Source of the DNA: Astrobacterium formosum
GTDB lineage: Bacteria > Pseudomonadota > Alphaproteobacteria > Rhizobiales > Xanthobacteraceae
NCBI GenBank assembly: GCA_030848545.1
Contig: JAVDCA010000015.1
Coordinates: forward strand, 62,001-126,000
Direction: 5' to 3'
DNA: 64,000 nucleotides
A model generated the notes under the pieces. It made no database searches, had not been told where the DNA came from, and worked only from the letters and a program-made list of their open reading frames with translations. The translations under genes and the position numbers were made by a program. Shown here piece by piece: positions 56,583-64,000 of this stretch; position 1 is the stretch's first letter; each line of letters starts with the position of its first letter.

Positions 56583-56625
56583 AAAAAAAACAGGCCCGCG
56601 ACATCCCGGCAGCATCGCTGCCGGG
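56583..56625 (-). terminator. Hairpin and T run between rpsO and pnp
   Basis: CCCGGCAGC / GCTGCCGGG (56605-56625, 3-base loop), then 14 bases later on the minus strand a run of eight T (56583-56590). It may end part of the rpsO transcripts or act as a processing site before pnp. Confidence 0.6.
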
Positions 56626-56695
56626 CGGCTGATCGGCGGAGGAAAATCAACGCTCTCCGCCGCACGGGCGGGACACCTTCGTCCCGCGCAACAGG

Positions 56696-56965
56696 TCAGC
56701 GACGAATGCCGAGCTTCTCGATCAGGATCTTGTAGCGTCCTTCGTCGGTGCGCTTGAGATAATCGAGCAGCTGGCGGCGCTGCGACACGAGCTTGAGGAG
56801 CCCGCGCCGGGAATGATTGTCCTTCACGTGCGACTTGAAATGTTCCGTCAAGTTGGTGATGCGCTCGGACAGGATCGCCACCTGCACTTCCGGCGAACCG
56901 GTGTCATCGGTCTTGACGGCATAGGACTTGATGAGTTCGGCCTTGCGGTCCGCAGTAATCGACAT
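56696..56965 (-). CDS. rpsO: 30S ribosomal protein S15
   Basis: Primary 16S rRNA-binding protein of the small subunit. The 89-residue product has the full family sequence, including [40 protein letters not shown] and [11 protein letters not shown]. It follows truB by 3 bases and is likely co-transcribed with the operon above it. Confidence 0.98.
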   Translation of the reverse strand: MSITADRKAELIKSYAVKTDDTGSPEVQVAILSERITNLTEHFKSHVKDNHSRRGLLKLVSQRRQLLDYLKRTDEGRYKILIEKLGIRR

Positions 56966-56968
56966 CGG

Positions 56969-58024
56969 TCAAACACCTTCTGGTCGGCCAGCTCTGCCAT
57001 GCACGCCGGCGAGGTTGAACACGCGCTTGGGGACGATCTCTCCGCGGTCGATCTCGGCGAGGGCGATCAACTGCCCGGACGCCGTCACATGGATCGTTCC
57101 GCTGAAGACGGGTGCGTCCCGTCCACGCATCAGGACGGCTTGGCCCCGCTGGAGCCTTGCCGCATCGGCCCTGCTGACGGCCAGCGCCGGGATGTCGTCC
57201 AGCGCGGTCGCAACGGGCATGAGTGCGTCGGCGAGACTGATCTCACCGGACGCGGCTCTATTGCACAGTTCCTCCAGCTTTTCCAGGTCAATCATATCGT
57301 TAACGCCGAATGGGCCGACCCAGGTGCGGCGTAGCGCGCTGACATGGCCGAAACAGTCGAGCAGCCGACCGATGTCGCGGGCGAGCGAACGCACATAAGT
57401 ACCCTTGCCGCATTCGGCCACGAATACCGCATGATCGGGGTCCGGGAATTCGAGCAGTTCGAGCCGGTACACCTCGACCGGACGGGGCTGGAGTTCGACT
57501 TCCTCGCCGTCGCGGGCCATGTCATAGGCCCGCTCGCCGGCGATCTTGATGGCCGAATAGCGGGGCGGCACCTGGGCGATGGTACCCACGAACTGGGGCA
57601 GGATCGCCCGCACGGCCTCGGCGGACGGCCGCGCCTCCGAGGAGGCGATCACCCGGCCCTCGGCGTCGTCGGTGTCGCGCTCTTCGCCCCAGCGCACCGT
57701 GAAAGTGTAGGATTTGCGCCCGTCCATCACGAACGGCACCGTCTTGGTGGCCTCCCCGAGCGCGATGGGCAGGCAGCCGGAGGCGAGCGGATCGAGGGTA
57801 CCGGCGTGTCCCACCCGCTTGGCCTTGAACAGGCGCTTGATCACCGCCACCGCGTGGGTCGAGGTCATTCCGATCGGCTTGTCGAGAACGACCCAGCCGT
57901 GCACGTCGTGCTTCTCGCGCTTCTTCTGCCGGTCTCTGCGGCCGGTCGGCGGCGCGGAGGGGGGCGCGAGTTCCGGCATGCCCTCGTCCGGGAGAACGGG
58001 TTCGTCGTCGACGATGGCTGTCAT
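56969..58024 (-). CDS. truB: tRNA pseudouridine(55) synthase TruB
   Basis: Modifies U55 in the T-loop of tRNAs. The 351-residue product has [20 protein letters not shown], the catalytic aspartate in [20 protein letters not shown] and the TruB/PUA parts after it ([35 protein letters not shown]). About 35 Pro/Arg-rich residues before the core are extra. Its start overlaps the rbfA stop by 4 bases (ATGA). Confidence 0.97.
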   Translation of the reverse strand: MTAIVDDEPVLPDEGMPELAPPSAPPTGRRDRQKKREKHDVHGWVVLDKPIGMTSTHAVAVIKRLFKAKRVGHAGTLDPLASGCLPIALGEATKTVPFVMDGRKSYTFTVRWGEERDTDDAEGRVIASSEARPSAEAVRAILPQFVGTIAQVPPRYSAIKIAGERAYDMARDGEEVELQPRPVEVYRLELLEFPDPDHAVFVAECGKGTYVRSLARDIGRLLDCFGHVSALRRTWVGPFGVNDMIDLEKLEELCNRAASGEISLADALMPVATALDDIPALAVSRADAARLQRGQAVLMRGRDAPVFSGTIHVTASGQLIALAEIDRGEIVPKRVFNLAGVHGRAGRPEGV

Positions 58025-58461
58025 TCGTCTTCGTCTCTGGTTTCGTCGTTGGCGGCTTCGCGCTTGGCATCGAGATCGCGCTGGACCTGCGGCGAACGCA
58101 GGAGCTTGTCGATGCGATCGGCCTCGTCGAAGCGGTCATCGATGCGGAAGCGGATGTCGGGGGCGAATTTCATGTTGACCCGGCGCGCGATCTCGCCGCG
58201 CAGGTAGCGCTTGTTGCGCTCGAGCGCCGCCAGCACTTCCTTCTCGTCGTGGCCGCCGAGCGGCATGATGTAGATGGTCGCCTGACGCAGGTCGGGCGAC
58301 ATCTTCACCTCCGGGACGGTGATCAGATGGGTCTCGATGACCGGATCGTGCACGTCGCCGCGCGAGAGAACCTCCGCGACCGCATGACGCACGAGTTCGC
58401 CGGTACGCAGGGCGCGTTGCGAGGGGCCGGAGCCGGACTCGCGGCGTGATCCGCGGGGCAT
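58021..58461 (-). CDS. rbfA: Ribosome-binding factor A
   Basis: 30S maturation factor. The 146-residue product has the single KH-type fold of the family: [60 protein letters not shown]. The acidic tail (NDETRDEDE) is typical of the alphaproteobacterial form. It lies between infB and truB. Confidence 0.96.
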   Translation of the reverse strand: MPRGSRRESGSGPSQRALRTGELVRHAVAEVLSRGDVHDPVIETHLITVPEVKMSPDLRQATIYIMPLGGHDEKEVLAALERNKRYLRGEIARRVNMKFAPDIRFRIDDRFDEADRIDKLLRSPQVQRDLDAKREAANDETRDEDE

Positions 58462-58574
58462 GGGGGGATGATCCTCGTAACCGGGGCGCAGGCGGCGTCA
58501 CGCCGCCTGCCGGCCCATTCGTTGGTGTTCTGTCGACCGGGTGGGACTGTCGGCGCGAGGCCTGAGTATTGGAC

Positions 58575-61247
58575 TCAGAGCGTGCGCTGCACGGTCTCGA
58601 CCCGGTAGCACTCGATGACGTCGCCGACGCGCATGTCCTGGTAGGACTCGAAGGCCATGCCGCATTCCTGGCCGGCCGAGACTTCCTTGGCGTCGTCCTT
58701 GAAGCGCTTGAGCTGCGAGAGCTTGCCTTCGTGAATGACGACGTTGTCGCGGATCAGGCGGACGTTGGCGCCGCGCTCGACGGTCCCGTCGGTGACGCGG
58801 CAGCCGGCGACCTTGCCGACCTTGGAGACGTTGAAGATATCCAGGATCTGCGCGTTGCCCAGCATGGTCTCGCGCAGCGTCGGCGGCAGCAGGCCCGACA
58901 TGGCCGCCTTCACGTCGTCGACGAGGTTGTAGATGATGTTGTAGTAGCGGATCTCGATGCCGGCGCGCTCGGCGGCCTCGCGGGCTTCCTTGTGGGCGCG
59001 CACATTGAAGCCGATGACCGGACAGTTCGAGGCTTCCGCCAGCGTGACGTCGGATTCCGTGATGGCGCCGACGCCGGCGGAGATGACGCGGGCCGCCACC
59101 TCCTCGGTGCCGAGCTTTTCGACGGAGCCGATGATGGCTTCCAGCGAGCCCTGCACGTCCGCCTTGATGATCAGCGACAGGTCCTTGCGGCCCGACGTCT
59201 TGAGCTGGCTCATCATCTGCTCGAGCGAGCCGCGCATGCCGCTGGCCCGCGCGGCCTGCTTTTCGCGCTTCTGGCGAGCCCGGTAATTGGTGACCTCGCG
59301 GGCGCGCGCCTCGCTGTCGACGACGGCGAGGCGGTCGCCGGCTTCCGGCGTGCCGTTGAAACCGAGAATCTCGACCGGTACCGACGGGCCGGCTTCCTCG
59401 ATGGAGTCGCCGGTGTCGGAGACGAGCGCGCGCACACGGCCCCATTCGGCGCCGGCGACGACGATGTCGCTGACGATGAGGGTGCCGCGCTGGACCAGTA
59501 CGGTGGCGACCGGGCCGCGGCCGCGATCGAGCTTGGCCTCGATCACCGTGCCTTCGGCGTCGCGGCGCGGATTGGCCTTCAGTTCGAGGATTTCCGCCTG
59601 CAGCCCGATGGTCTCGAGCAACCTGTCGAGATTGATCTTCTGCTTGGCCGACACCTCGACGTCGAGGACGTCGCCGCCGAGGGATTCGACCTGGACCTCG
59701 TGCTGCAGGAGTTCGGTGCGCACGCGGTCGGGCTTGGCGTCCGGCTTGTCGATCTTGTTGATGGCGACGATCATCGGCACCTTGGCGGCCTTGGCGTGCT
59801 GGATCGCCTCGATGGTCTGCGGCATGACGCCGTCGTCCGCCGCGACCACCAGGACGACGATGTCGGTGACCTTGGCGCCGCGGGCCCGCATGGCCGTGAA
59901 GGCGGCGTGGCCGGGCGTGTCGATGAAGGTGATCTTGGCGCCCGAGGGAGCCGTCACCTGGTAGGCGCCGATGTGCTGGGTGATGCCGCCGGCTTCGCCC
60001 GCCACCACATTGGCGTGGCGGATGGCGTCGAGGAGCGACGTCTTGCCGTGGTCGACATGGCCCATGATGGTCACGACCGCCGGCCGCGCCTCGAGATCGT
60101 CCGGATCGTCGACGAGGTCGAACAGGCCCTCCTCCACGTCGGACTCGGCGACGCGCTTGACCGTGTGGCCGAGTTCCTCGGCGACCAGTTGGGCCGTATC
60201 GGCGTCGACGGTGTCGGTGATCTTCACCATCTGGCCTTGTTTCATCAGCATGCGGATGACGTCGACCGCCCGCTCCGACATGCGGTTGGCGAGTTCCTGG
60301 ATGGTGATGACTTCCGGAATGGTCACTTCACGCACGAGCTTTTCCTTCGGCTCGCTCGAAGCGTGGCCTTTCAGTCGCTGGACGCGCCGACGGAACGAAG
60401 CGACCGAACGCTCGCGCTCCTCGTCGGCGCTGAGCGCGGTGACGACGGTCAGGCGACCACGTTGCTTGGCGGGGCCGGTACGGGTCGGCTTGGGAGCCGG
60501 TGCCGGGCGGGGCGGGCCGGAACCGCGACGCACCGTCCGGGGCGCCTCGTCTTCCTCGGCCTCGGGCTTGATGTTGCGCAGATTGATCGGCGTCGACGGC
60601 GTTGCCGTCGTGGTCGCCGGGCGGGCCGGTGCCGGCCGGGTCGTCGGTGCCGGACGTGCGGCCGGGGCCGGCTTGGGAGCTGCCGCGGCGGCCTTGCTCT
60701 CCTCCTCGCCGAAACGCTTCTTGGCTTCCTGCTCGGCGCGGCGCTTGGCTTCGTCGTCGTGACGGCGGCGATCCTCTTCCTCGCGCTTGCGTGCCTCGGC
60801 GGCCTCGCGCTCGGCCCGCTCACGGGCATCTTGTTCGTTGCGCCGCCGAGCGTCCTCCTCGGCGACCTTGCGTTCCTCGGCCTCGCGCACCTTGGCGTCG
60901 GCCAGTGCATGGGCGCGCGCGGAGCGCTCCTCCTCGGTCAGGGTACGCAGGACGACGCCGGATGGCTTGGCGGCCGGTGCTCCCGACGTGGGAGCGCCGC
61001 CAGACTTGCCCGGGCGGCGCCCGGCCTGCACGGTGGTCGGGGCCGGTGCCGACGGCGTGGGGGCGGGCTCTGGCTTGCCCTCGCCGCCGATGCGACGCTT
61101 GACCTTCTCGACCACCACCGCCTTGGTGCGGCCATGACTGAAGCTTTGGCGCACAACGCCCTGCTCGACGCCGGGCCGCTTGAGCGTCAAGGTCTTGGTC
61201 GGGGCGACGGACAGTGTCTTTTCGCCGGGGTTCTTCGTATCAGTCAT
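58575..61247 (-). CDS. infB: Translation initiation factor IF-2
   Basis: GTPase that brings initiator tRNA to the ribosome. The 890-residue product has a long charged N-terminal part (Pro/Ala-rich to about 90, then an Arg/Glu/Ala helix to about 190), the IF2 N domain ([20 protein letters not shown]) and the G domain with GHVDHGKT at 396-403, DTPGHAAF and NKIDKPDA. The C-terminal domains follow. Its start overlaps the stop of the YlxR-type gene by 4 bases. A 113-base gap separates it from rbfA. Confidence 0.98.
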   Translation of the reverse strand: MTDTKNPGEKTLSVAPTKTLTLKRPGVEQGVVRQSFSHGRTKAVVVEKVKRRIGGEGKPEPAPTPSAPAPTTVQAGRRPGKSGGAPTSGAPAAKPSGVVLRTLTEEERSARAHALADAKVREAEERKVAEEDARRRNEQDARERAEREAAEARKREEEDRRRHDDEAKRRAEQEAKKRFGEEESKAAAAAPKPAPAARPAPTTRPAPARPATTTATPSTPINLRNIKPEAEEDEAPRTVRRGSGPPRPAPAPKPTRTGPAKQRGRLTVVTALSADEERERSVASFRRRVQRLKGHASSEPKEKLVREVTIPEVITIQELANRMSERAVDVIRMLMKQGQMVKITDTVDADTAQLVAEELGHTVKRVAESDVEEGLFDLVDDPDDLEARPAVVTIMGHVDHGKTSLLDAIRHANVVAGEAGGITQHIGAYQVTAPSGAKITFIDTPGHAAFTAMRARGAKVTDIVVLVVAADDGVMPQTIEAIQHAKAAKVPMIVAINKIDKPDAKPDRVRTELLQHEVQVESLGGDVLDVEVSAKQKINLDRLLETIGLQAEILELKANPRRDAEGTVIEAKLDRGRGPVATVLVQRGTLIVSDIVVAGAEWGRVRALVSDTGDSIEEAGPSVPVEILGFNGTPEAGDRLAVVDSEARAREVTNYRARQKREKQAARASGMRGSLEQMMSQLKTSGRKDLSLIIKADVQGSLEAIIGSVEKLGTEEVAARVISAGVGAITESDVTLAEASNCPVIGFNVRAHKEAREAAERAGIEIRYYNIIYNLVDDVKAAMSGLLPPTLRETMLGNAQILDIFNVSKVGKVAGCRVTDGTVERGANVRLIRDNVVIHEGKLSQLKRFKDDAKEVSAGQECGMAFESYQDMRVGDVIECYRVETVQRTL

Positions 61248-61945
61248 TCCGATCCCAGTGTTGGGGCGTCATGGTGCAGTTGTTCGCGACCGTCATCCCG
61301 GTCGCCCGGTTCGCCAGTCCGATAACGTTCGAGGGTCCGCTGGCGCGTCAGGAAAGTGTCACTTGCCCGTCCGGCCGTAAGCGCTGCATGTACCACATTT
61401 GTGCGGCCCAATGCCAAATCCAATTGGGCCGACGAAAGCACGATTTCCGCTGCCGGATCCGAGCCGGCGGCCTCGCCGCGTCGACGCGCCGCGGCGATTT
61501 TGCGCCGCCCGTCGGCACCGCCCTCGGCCGTATGCAGGTAGGCGACGGCGCCGCCGCGGTGTGCGGTTGCCTCCACTTTGACGAACCCGGTCACCACCGC
61601 GCCCGCCTTGTGGGCGATCGCCAGGGCATCCAGCGCCGCCCGTTCCAGCTGGGCCTCGACGAGGTCCGGCAGGTCGGGCGGAACCTTGGCGTCGGCCCGC
61701 AAAGCGCGGGAAAACACCTGGCGCTTGACCGCCTGGACGACCAGCTTGCGTTCCGCACCCACCCAGACACCCCGTCCGGGCAGGCGGCGCTTGATGTCGG
61801 CGACCACGGTGCCATCCGGCGCCAGGACGAACCGGATCATGTCGTCGATCGGGCGCACCTGGCGCGTGACGGCGCACAGCCGTTCCGTCACCCCGGCAGG
61901 GCGGGGTCCGGCATCGGTTTCGTCCGGGTGCGCGTGCGCCAGCAT
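61244..61945 (-). CDS. YlxR-type RNA-binding protein (DUF448 plus L7Ae-like domain)
   Basis: A 233-residue protein always found between nusA and infB. Residues 15-80 match the YlxR fold ([33 protein letters not shown]), and residues 90-180 match the L7Ae-like RNA-binding fold ([20 protein letters not shown]). Its exact role is unsettled; YlxR has been linked to RNA or nucleoid regulation. I start at [11 protein letters not shown] (61943-61945), which avoids a 35-base overlap with nusA and matches family starts I recall; the frame is open further upstream to 62011. Confidence 0.9.
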   Translation of the reverse strand: MLAHAHPDETDAGPRPAGVTERLCAVTRQVRPIDDMIRFVLAPDGTVVADIKRRLPGRGVWVGAERKLVVQAVKRQVFSRALRADAKVPPDLPDLVEAQLERAALDALAIAHKAGAVVTGFVKVEATAHRGGAVAYLHTAEGGADGRRKIAAARRRGEAAGSDPAAEIVLSSAQLDLALGRTNVVHAALTAGRASDTFLTRQRTLERYRTGEPGDRDDGREQLHHDAPTLGSE

Positions 61946-61976
61946 CGCTTCGTCGATCTCCCCATACCTCTGGGCC

Positions 61977-63602
61977 TTAGGTGGCCGATTGGTCGGCCGG
62001 TTGCTCGGCATCCTCCGCGTCCGCCTCGGGCTCGGCCTCCGGCTTGGCGAGATCGGCCTCGCTGATCCAGCCCGCGATGACGCGGGCCTGCATGATCAGG
62101 CTTTCGCAATCTTCCCGGGAAAGTTCGAAGCCATCGAGGATGCCGGCCTCGCGCTTGGTCTCGCCGTCCTTGCGTTCGGTCCAGCCGGCGAGGTCGTCGG
62201 TGGCGCAGCCGGCGAGGTCTTCCACCGTCTTGACGCCCTCTTCGCCGAAGGCGACCAGCATCCGGGTGGTGACGCCGGGCACGTTCTTGAGCTCGTCGGC
62301 GACGCCCAGCGCGACCCGCTTGGCATCGTACTCGGCTTCGATCTGCGCCAGATAGTCACTGGCACGCGCCTGCAATTCGGCGGCGGTGTCCTCGTCGAAA
62401 CCTTCGATGCTGGCGATTTCCTTGGTCTCGACCATCGCCAGTTCCTCCACCGAGGTGAAGCCTTCCGACGCCAGGAGCTGGCCGACCACTTCGTCGACGT
62501 TGAGCGACTCCATGAAGATCTTGGTACGCTTCTCGAACTCGGCCTGGCGGCGCTCCGATTCCTCCTGCTCGGTCAGGATGTCGATGTCCCAACCGGTGAG
62601 CTGCGAGGCGAGCCGCACGTTCTGGCCGCGCCGGCCGATGGCGAGCGAAAGCTGTTGGTCCGGCACCACGACGGCGATGCGCTCCTTGTCCTCGTCGAGC
62701 ACCACCTTGGCGACTTCGGCGGGGGCGAGCGCGTTGACCACGAAGGTCGGGATGTCGGGCGACCACGGGATGATGTCGATCTTCTCGCCCTGGAGCTCGT
62801 TCACCACCGCCTGCACGCGCGAGCCGCGCATGCCGACGCAGGCCCCGACCGGATCGACCGAACTGTCGCGGGAGATCACCGCGATCTTGGCGCGCGAGCC
62901 CGGATCGCGGGCGACCGCCTTCACCTCGACGATGCCGTCGTAGATTTCCGGCACTTCCTGGGCGAACAGCTTGGCCATGAATTGCGGGTGCGTGCGCGAC
63001 AGGAAGATCTGCGGTCCGCGTGGCTCGCGGCGGACGTCGTAGATGTAGGCGCGGACGCGATCGCCGTTCCTGAACACTTCGCGCGGCAGCAACTCGTCGC
63101 GGCGCACGATCGCCTCGCCGCGGCCGAGATCGACGACGACATTGCCGTACTCGACCCGCTTGACGACGCCGTTGACGATGTCGCCGATGCGGTCCTTGAA
63201 TTCCTGGTATTGGCGGTCGCGCTCGGCCTCGCGGACCTTCTGGACGATCACCTGCTTGGCCGATTGGGCGGCGATGCGGCCGTATTCGAGCGGCGGCAGC
63301 TGCTCGGCGATGTAGTCGCCGACCTGGGCGGCCGGATTGCGGCGGCGGGCGTCTTCGACGCTGATCTGGGTCGCGTCGTTCTCGACCGCGTCCGACACCA
63401 GGAGAAGCCGGGACAGGCGCAGTTCGCCGGTCTTCGGGTTGATCTCGGCGCGGACCTCGGTCTCGCTGCCGTAGCGCGAGCGCGCCGCCTTCTGGATGGC
63501 GTCTTCCATGGCGGCGATGACGATGCCGCGGTCGATCGATTTTTCACGGGCGACTGCGTCGGCGATCTGCAAGAGCTCGAGCCGGTTGGCACTGACGGCC
63601 AT
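61977..63602 (-). CDS. nusA: Transcription termination/antitermination protein NusA
   Basis: RNA polymerase-binding factor acting in pausing, termination and antitermination. The 541-residue product has the N-terminal polymerase-binding domain, an S1 domain ([20 protein letters not shown]), two KH domains ([40 protein letters not shown]) and two C-terminal helix-hairpin-helix repeats, ending in an acidic tail as in Alphaproteobacteria. It follows rimP by 3 bases. Confidence 0.97.
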   Translation of the reverse strand: MAVSANRLELLQIADAVAREKSIDRGIVIAAMEDAIQKAARSRYGSETEVRAEINPKTGELRLSRLLLVSDAVENDATQISVEDARRRNPAAQVGDYIAEQLPPLEYGRIAAQSAKQVIVQKVREAERDRQYQEFKDRIGDIVNGVVKRVEYGNVVVDLGRGEAIVRRDELLPREVFRNGDRVRAYIYDVRREPRGPQIFLSRTHPQFMAKLFAQEVPEIYDGIVEVKAVARDPGSRAKIAVISRDSSVDPVGACVGMRGSRVQAVVNELQGEKIDIIPWSPDIPTFVVNALAPAEVAKVVLDEDKERIAVVVPDQQLSLAIGRRGQNVRLASQLTGWDIDILTEQEESERRQAEFEKRTKIFMESLNVDEVVGQLLASEGFTSVEELAMVETKEIASIEGFDEDTAAELQARASDYLAQIEAEYDAKRVALGVADELKNVPGVTTRMLVAFGEEGVKTVEDLAGCATDDLAGWTERKDGETKREAGILDGFELSREDCESLIMQARVIAGWISEADLAKPEAEPEADAEDAEQPADQSAT

Positions 63603-63605
63603 CGC

Positions 63606-64000
63606 TCATTCTCCCTCTTCCTGGGCCGCCTGGCGGACGGTTTGTCCGGATCGGCGGGTGTTTCTGTGGTTTCTGGACGGGTTTTGTTCGGCGCCCGCGG
63701 CATCGGCCTCGCGCGCCTCGCGTTCTTCGGTCTTGCTGCGCCGAAGCGACTCGGCGATCAGCGCATCGGTCAGGACCAGCCGCGCCTCGGCCATGTCGGA
63801 GATTGGCAACAGCGGCTCGGCATTCTGACCCGGCTTGGCGTCGTCGACGCGCAGGCGCGCGGCTTCGCCCTCGGCGCCGAGAAGCGTGCCGCGGAAGCGC
63901 TTGCGGCCTTCGGCGGGGACGTTCATCTCGATTTTGACGACGTGGCCCGCATGGCGGTCGAAGTCCGAGAGCCGCACCAGAGGCCGGTCGATGCCGGGCG
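63606..64000 (-). CDS. rimP: Ribosome maturation factor RimP, C-terminal part, cut by window edge
   Basis: 30S maturation factor; only the last 131 codons are in the window. The visible part begins [19 protein letters not shown], the conserved end of the RimP N-terminal domain, followed by the C-terminal SH3-like domain ([20 protein letters not shown]). The tail after residue 80 of this part is charged and extended ([20 protein letters not shown]), common in Hyphomicrobiales. It starts the rimP-nusA-infB operon. Confidence 0.93.
   Translation of the reverse strand, partial: PGIDRPLVRLSDFDRHAGHVVKIEMNVPAEGRKRFRGTLLGAEGEAARLRVDDAKPGQNAEPLLPISDMAEARLVLTDALIAESLRRSKTEEREAREADAAGAEQNPSRNHRNTRRSGQTVRQAAQEEGE

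Overview
The window is high-GC DNA from an alphaproteobacterium, most likely of the order Hyphomicrobiales and close to the Bradyrhizobium/Rhodopseudomonas/Rhodoplanes group. The signs are an Irr regulator with a haem regulatory motif beside fabA-fabB-fabI, a CoaBC with an extra ribbon-helix-helix domain, a DivL-type tyrosine kinase homologue, the addB-addA-trxA and amgK-murU gene order, and two families of palindromic intergenic repeats. No tRNA, rRNA, CRISPR array, transposase, integrase or prophage gene was seen.

Region 1-17.5 kb is a minus-strand block: start of an ATP-dependent DNA ligase (cut by the window edge), thioredoxin, AddA and AddB (double-strand break repair), then a two-gene ATPase island (7.9-12.5 kb), MurU, a TsaE-AmgK fusion and DivL. 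The island holds a 378-residue P-loop ATPase and a 1086-residue ATPase with about eight 43-residue TPR units and a basic AT-hook-like tail, the two reading frames overlapping by 4 bases. It splits murU from addB and is bounded by a 74-bp direct repeat: the 3' end of murU and a truncated copy of it. I rate this the best candidate for an undescribed system in the window; its function (defence, signalling or other) is not shown by the sequence.

Region 17.5-34 kb is mostly housekeeping: cysK with an Rrf2-type regulator, coaBC-dut, ubiB and ubiE (ubiquinone synthesis), mutM, an enoyl-CoA hydratase, a secreted trypsin-fold protein that seems to have lost its catalytic triad, a MoeB/ThiF enzyme, a GMC oxidoreductase with its Tat-exported small subunit, glyoxalase I, a ribbon-helix-helix protein, a small secreted protein and a 2-hydroxyacid dehydrogenase.

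Region 34-42 kb is an accessory redox region: a secreted SH3 protein, a tetrahaem cytochrome c and a Tat-exported FAD reductase that together look like a split flavocytochrome c, a divergent LysR regulator, and a two-subunit molybdenum hydroxylase (2Fe-2S plus molybdopterin subunits). A strong two-way terminator separates this from irr.

Region 42-54 kb: irr, the unsaturated fatty acid genes fabA-fabB with fabI, periplasmic copper handling genes, an amidase overlapping an orphan peptide-type binding protein, and the divergent katG/oxyR peroxide response pair. Region 54-64 kb is the classical rimP-nusA-ylxR-infB-rbfA-truB-rpsO-pnp translation/RNA-decay operon, read on the minus strand, with rimP cut by the window edge.
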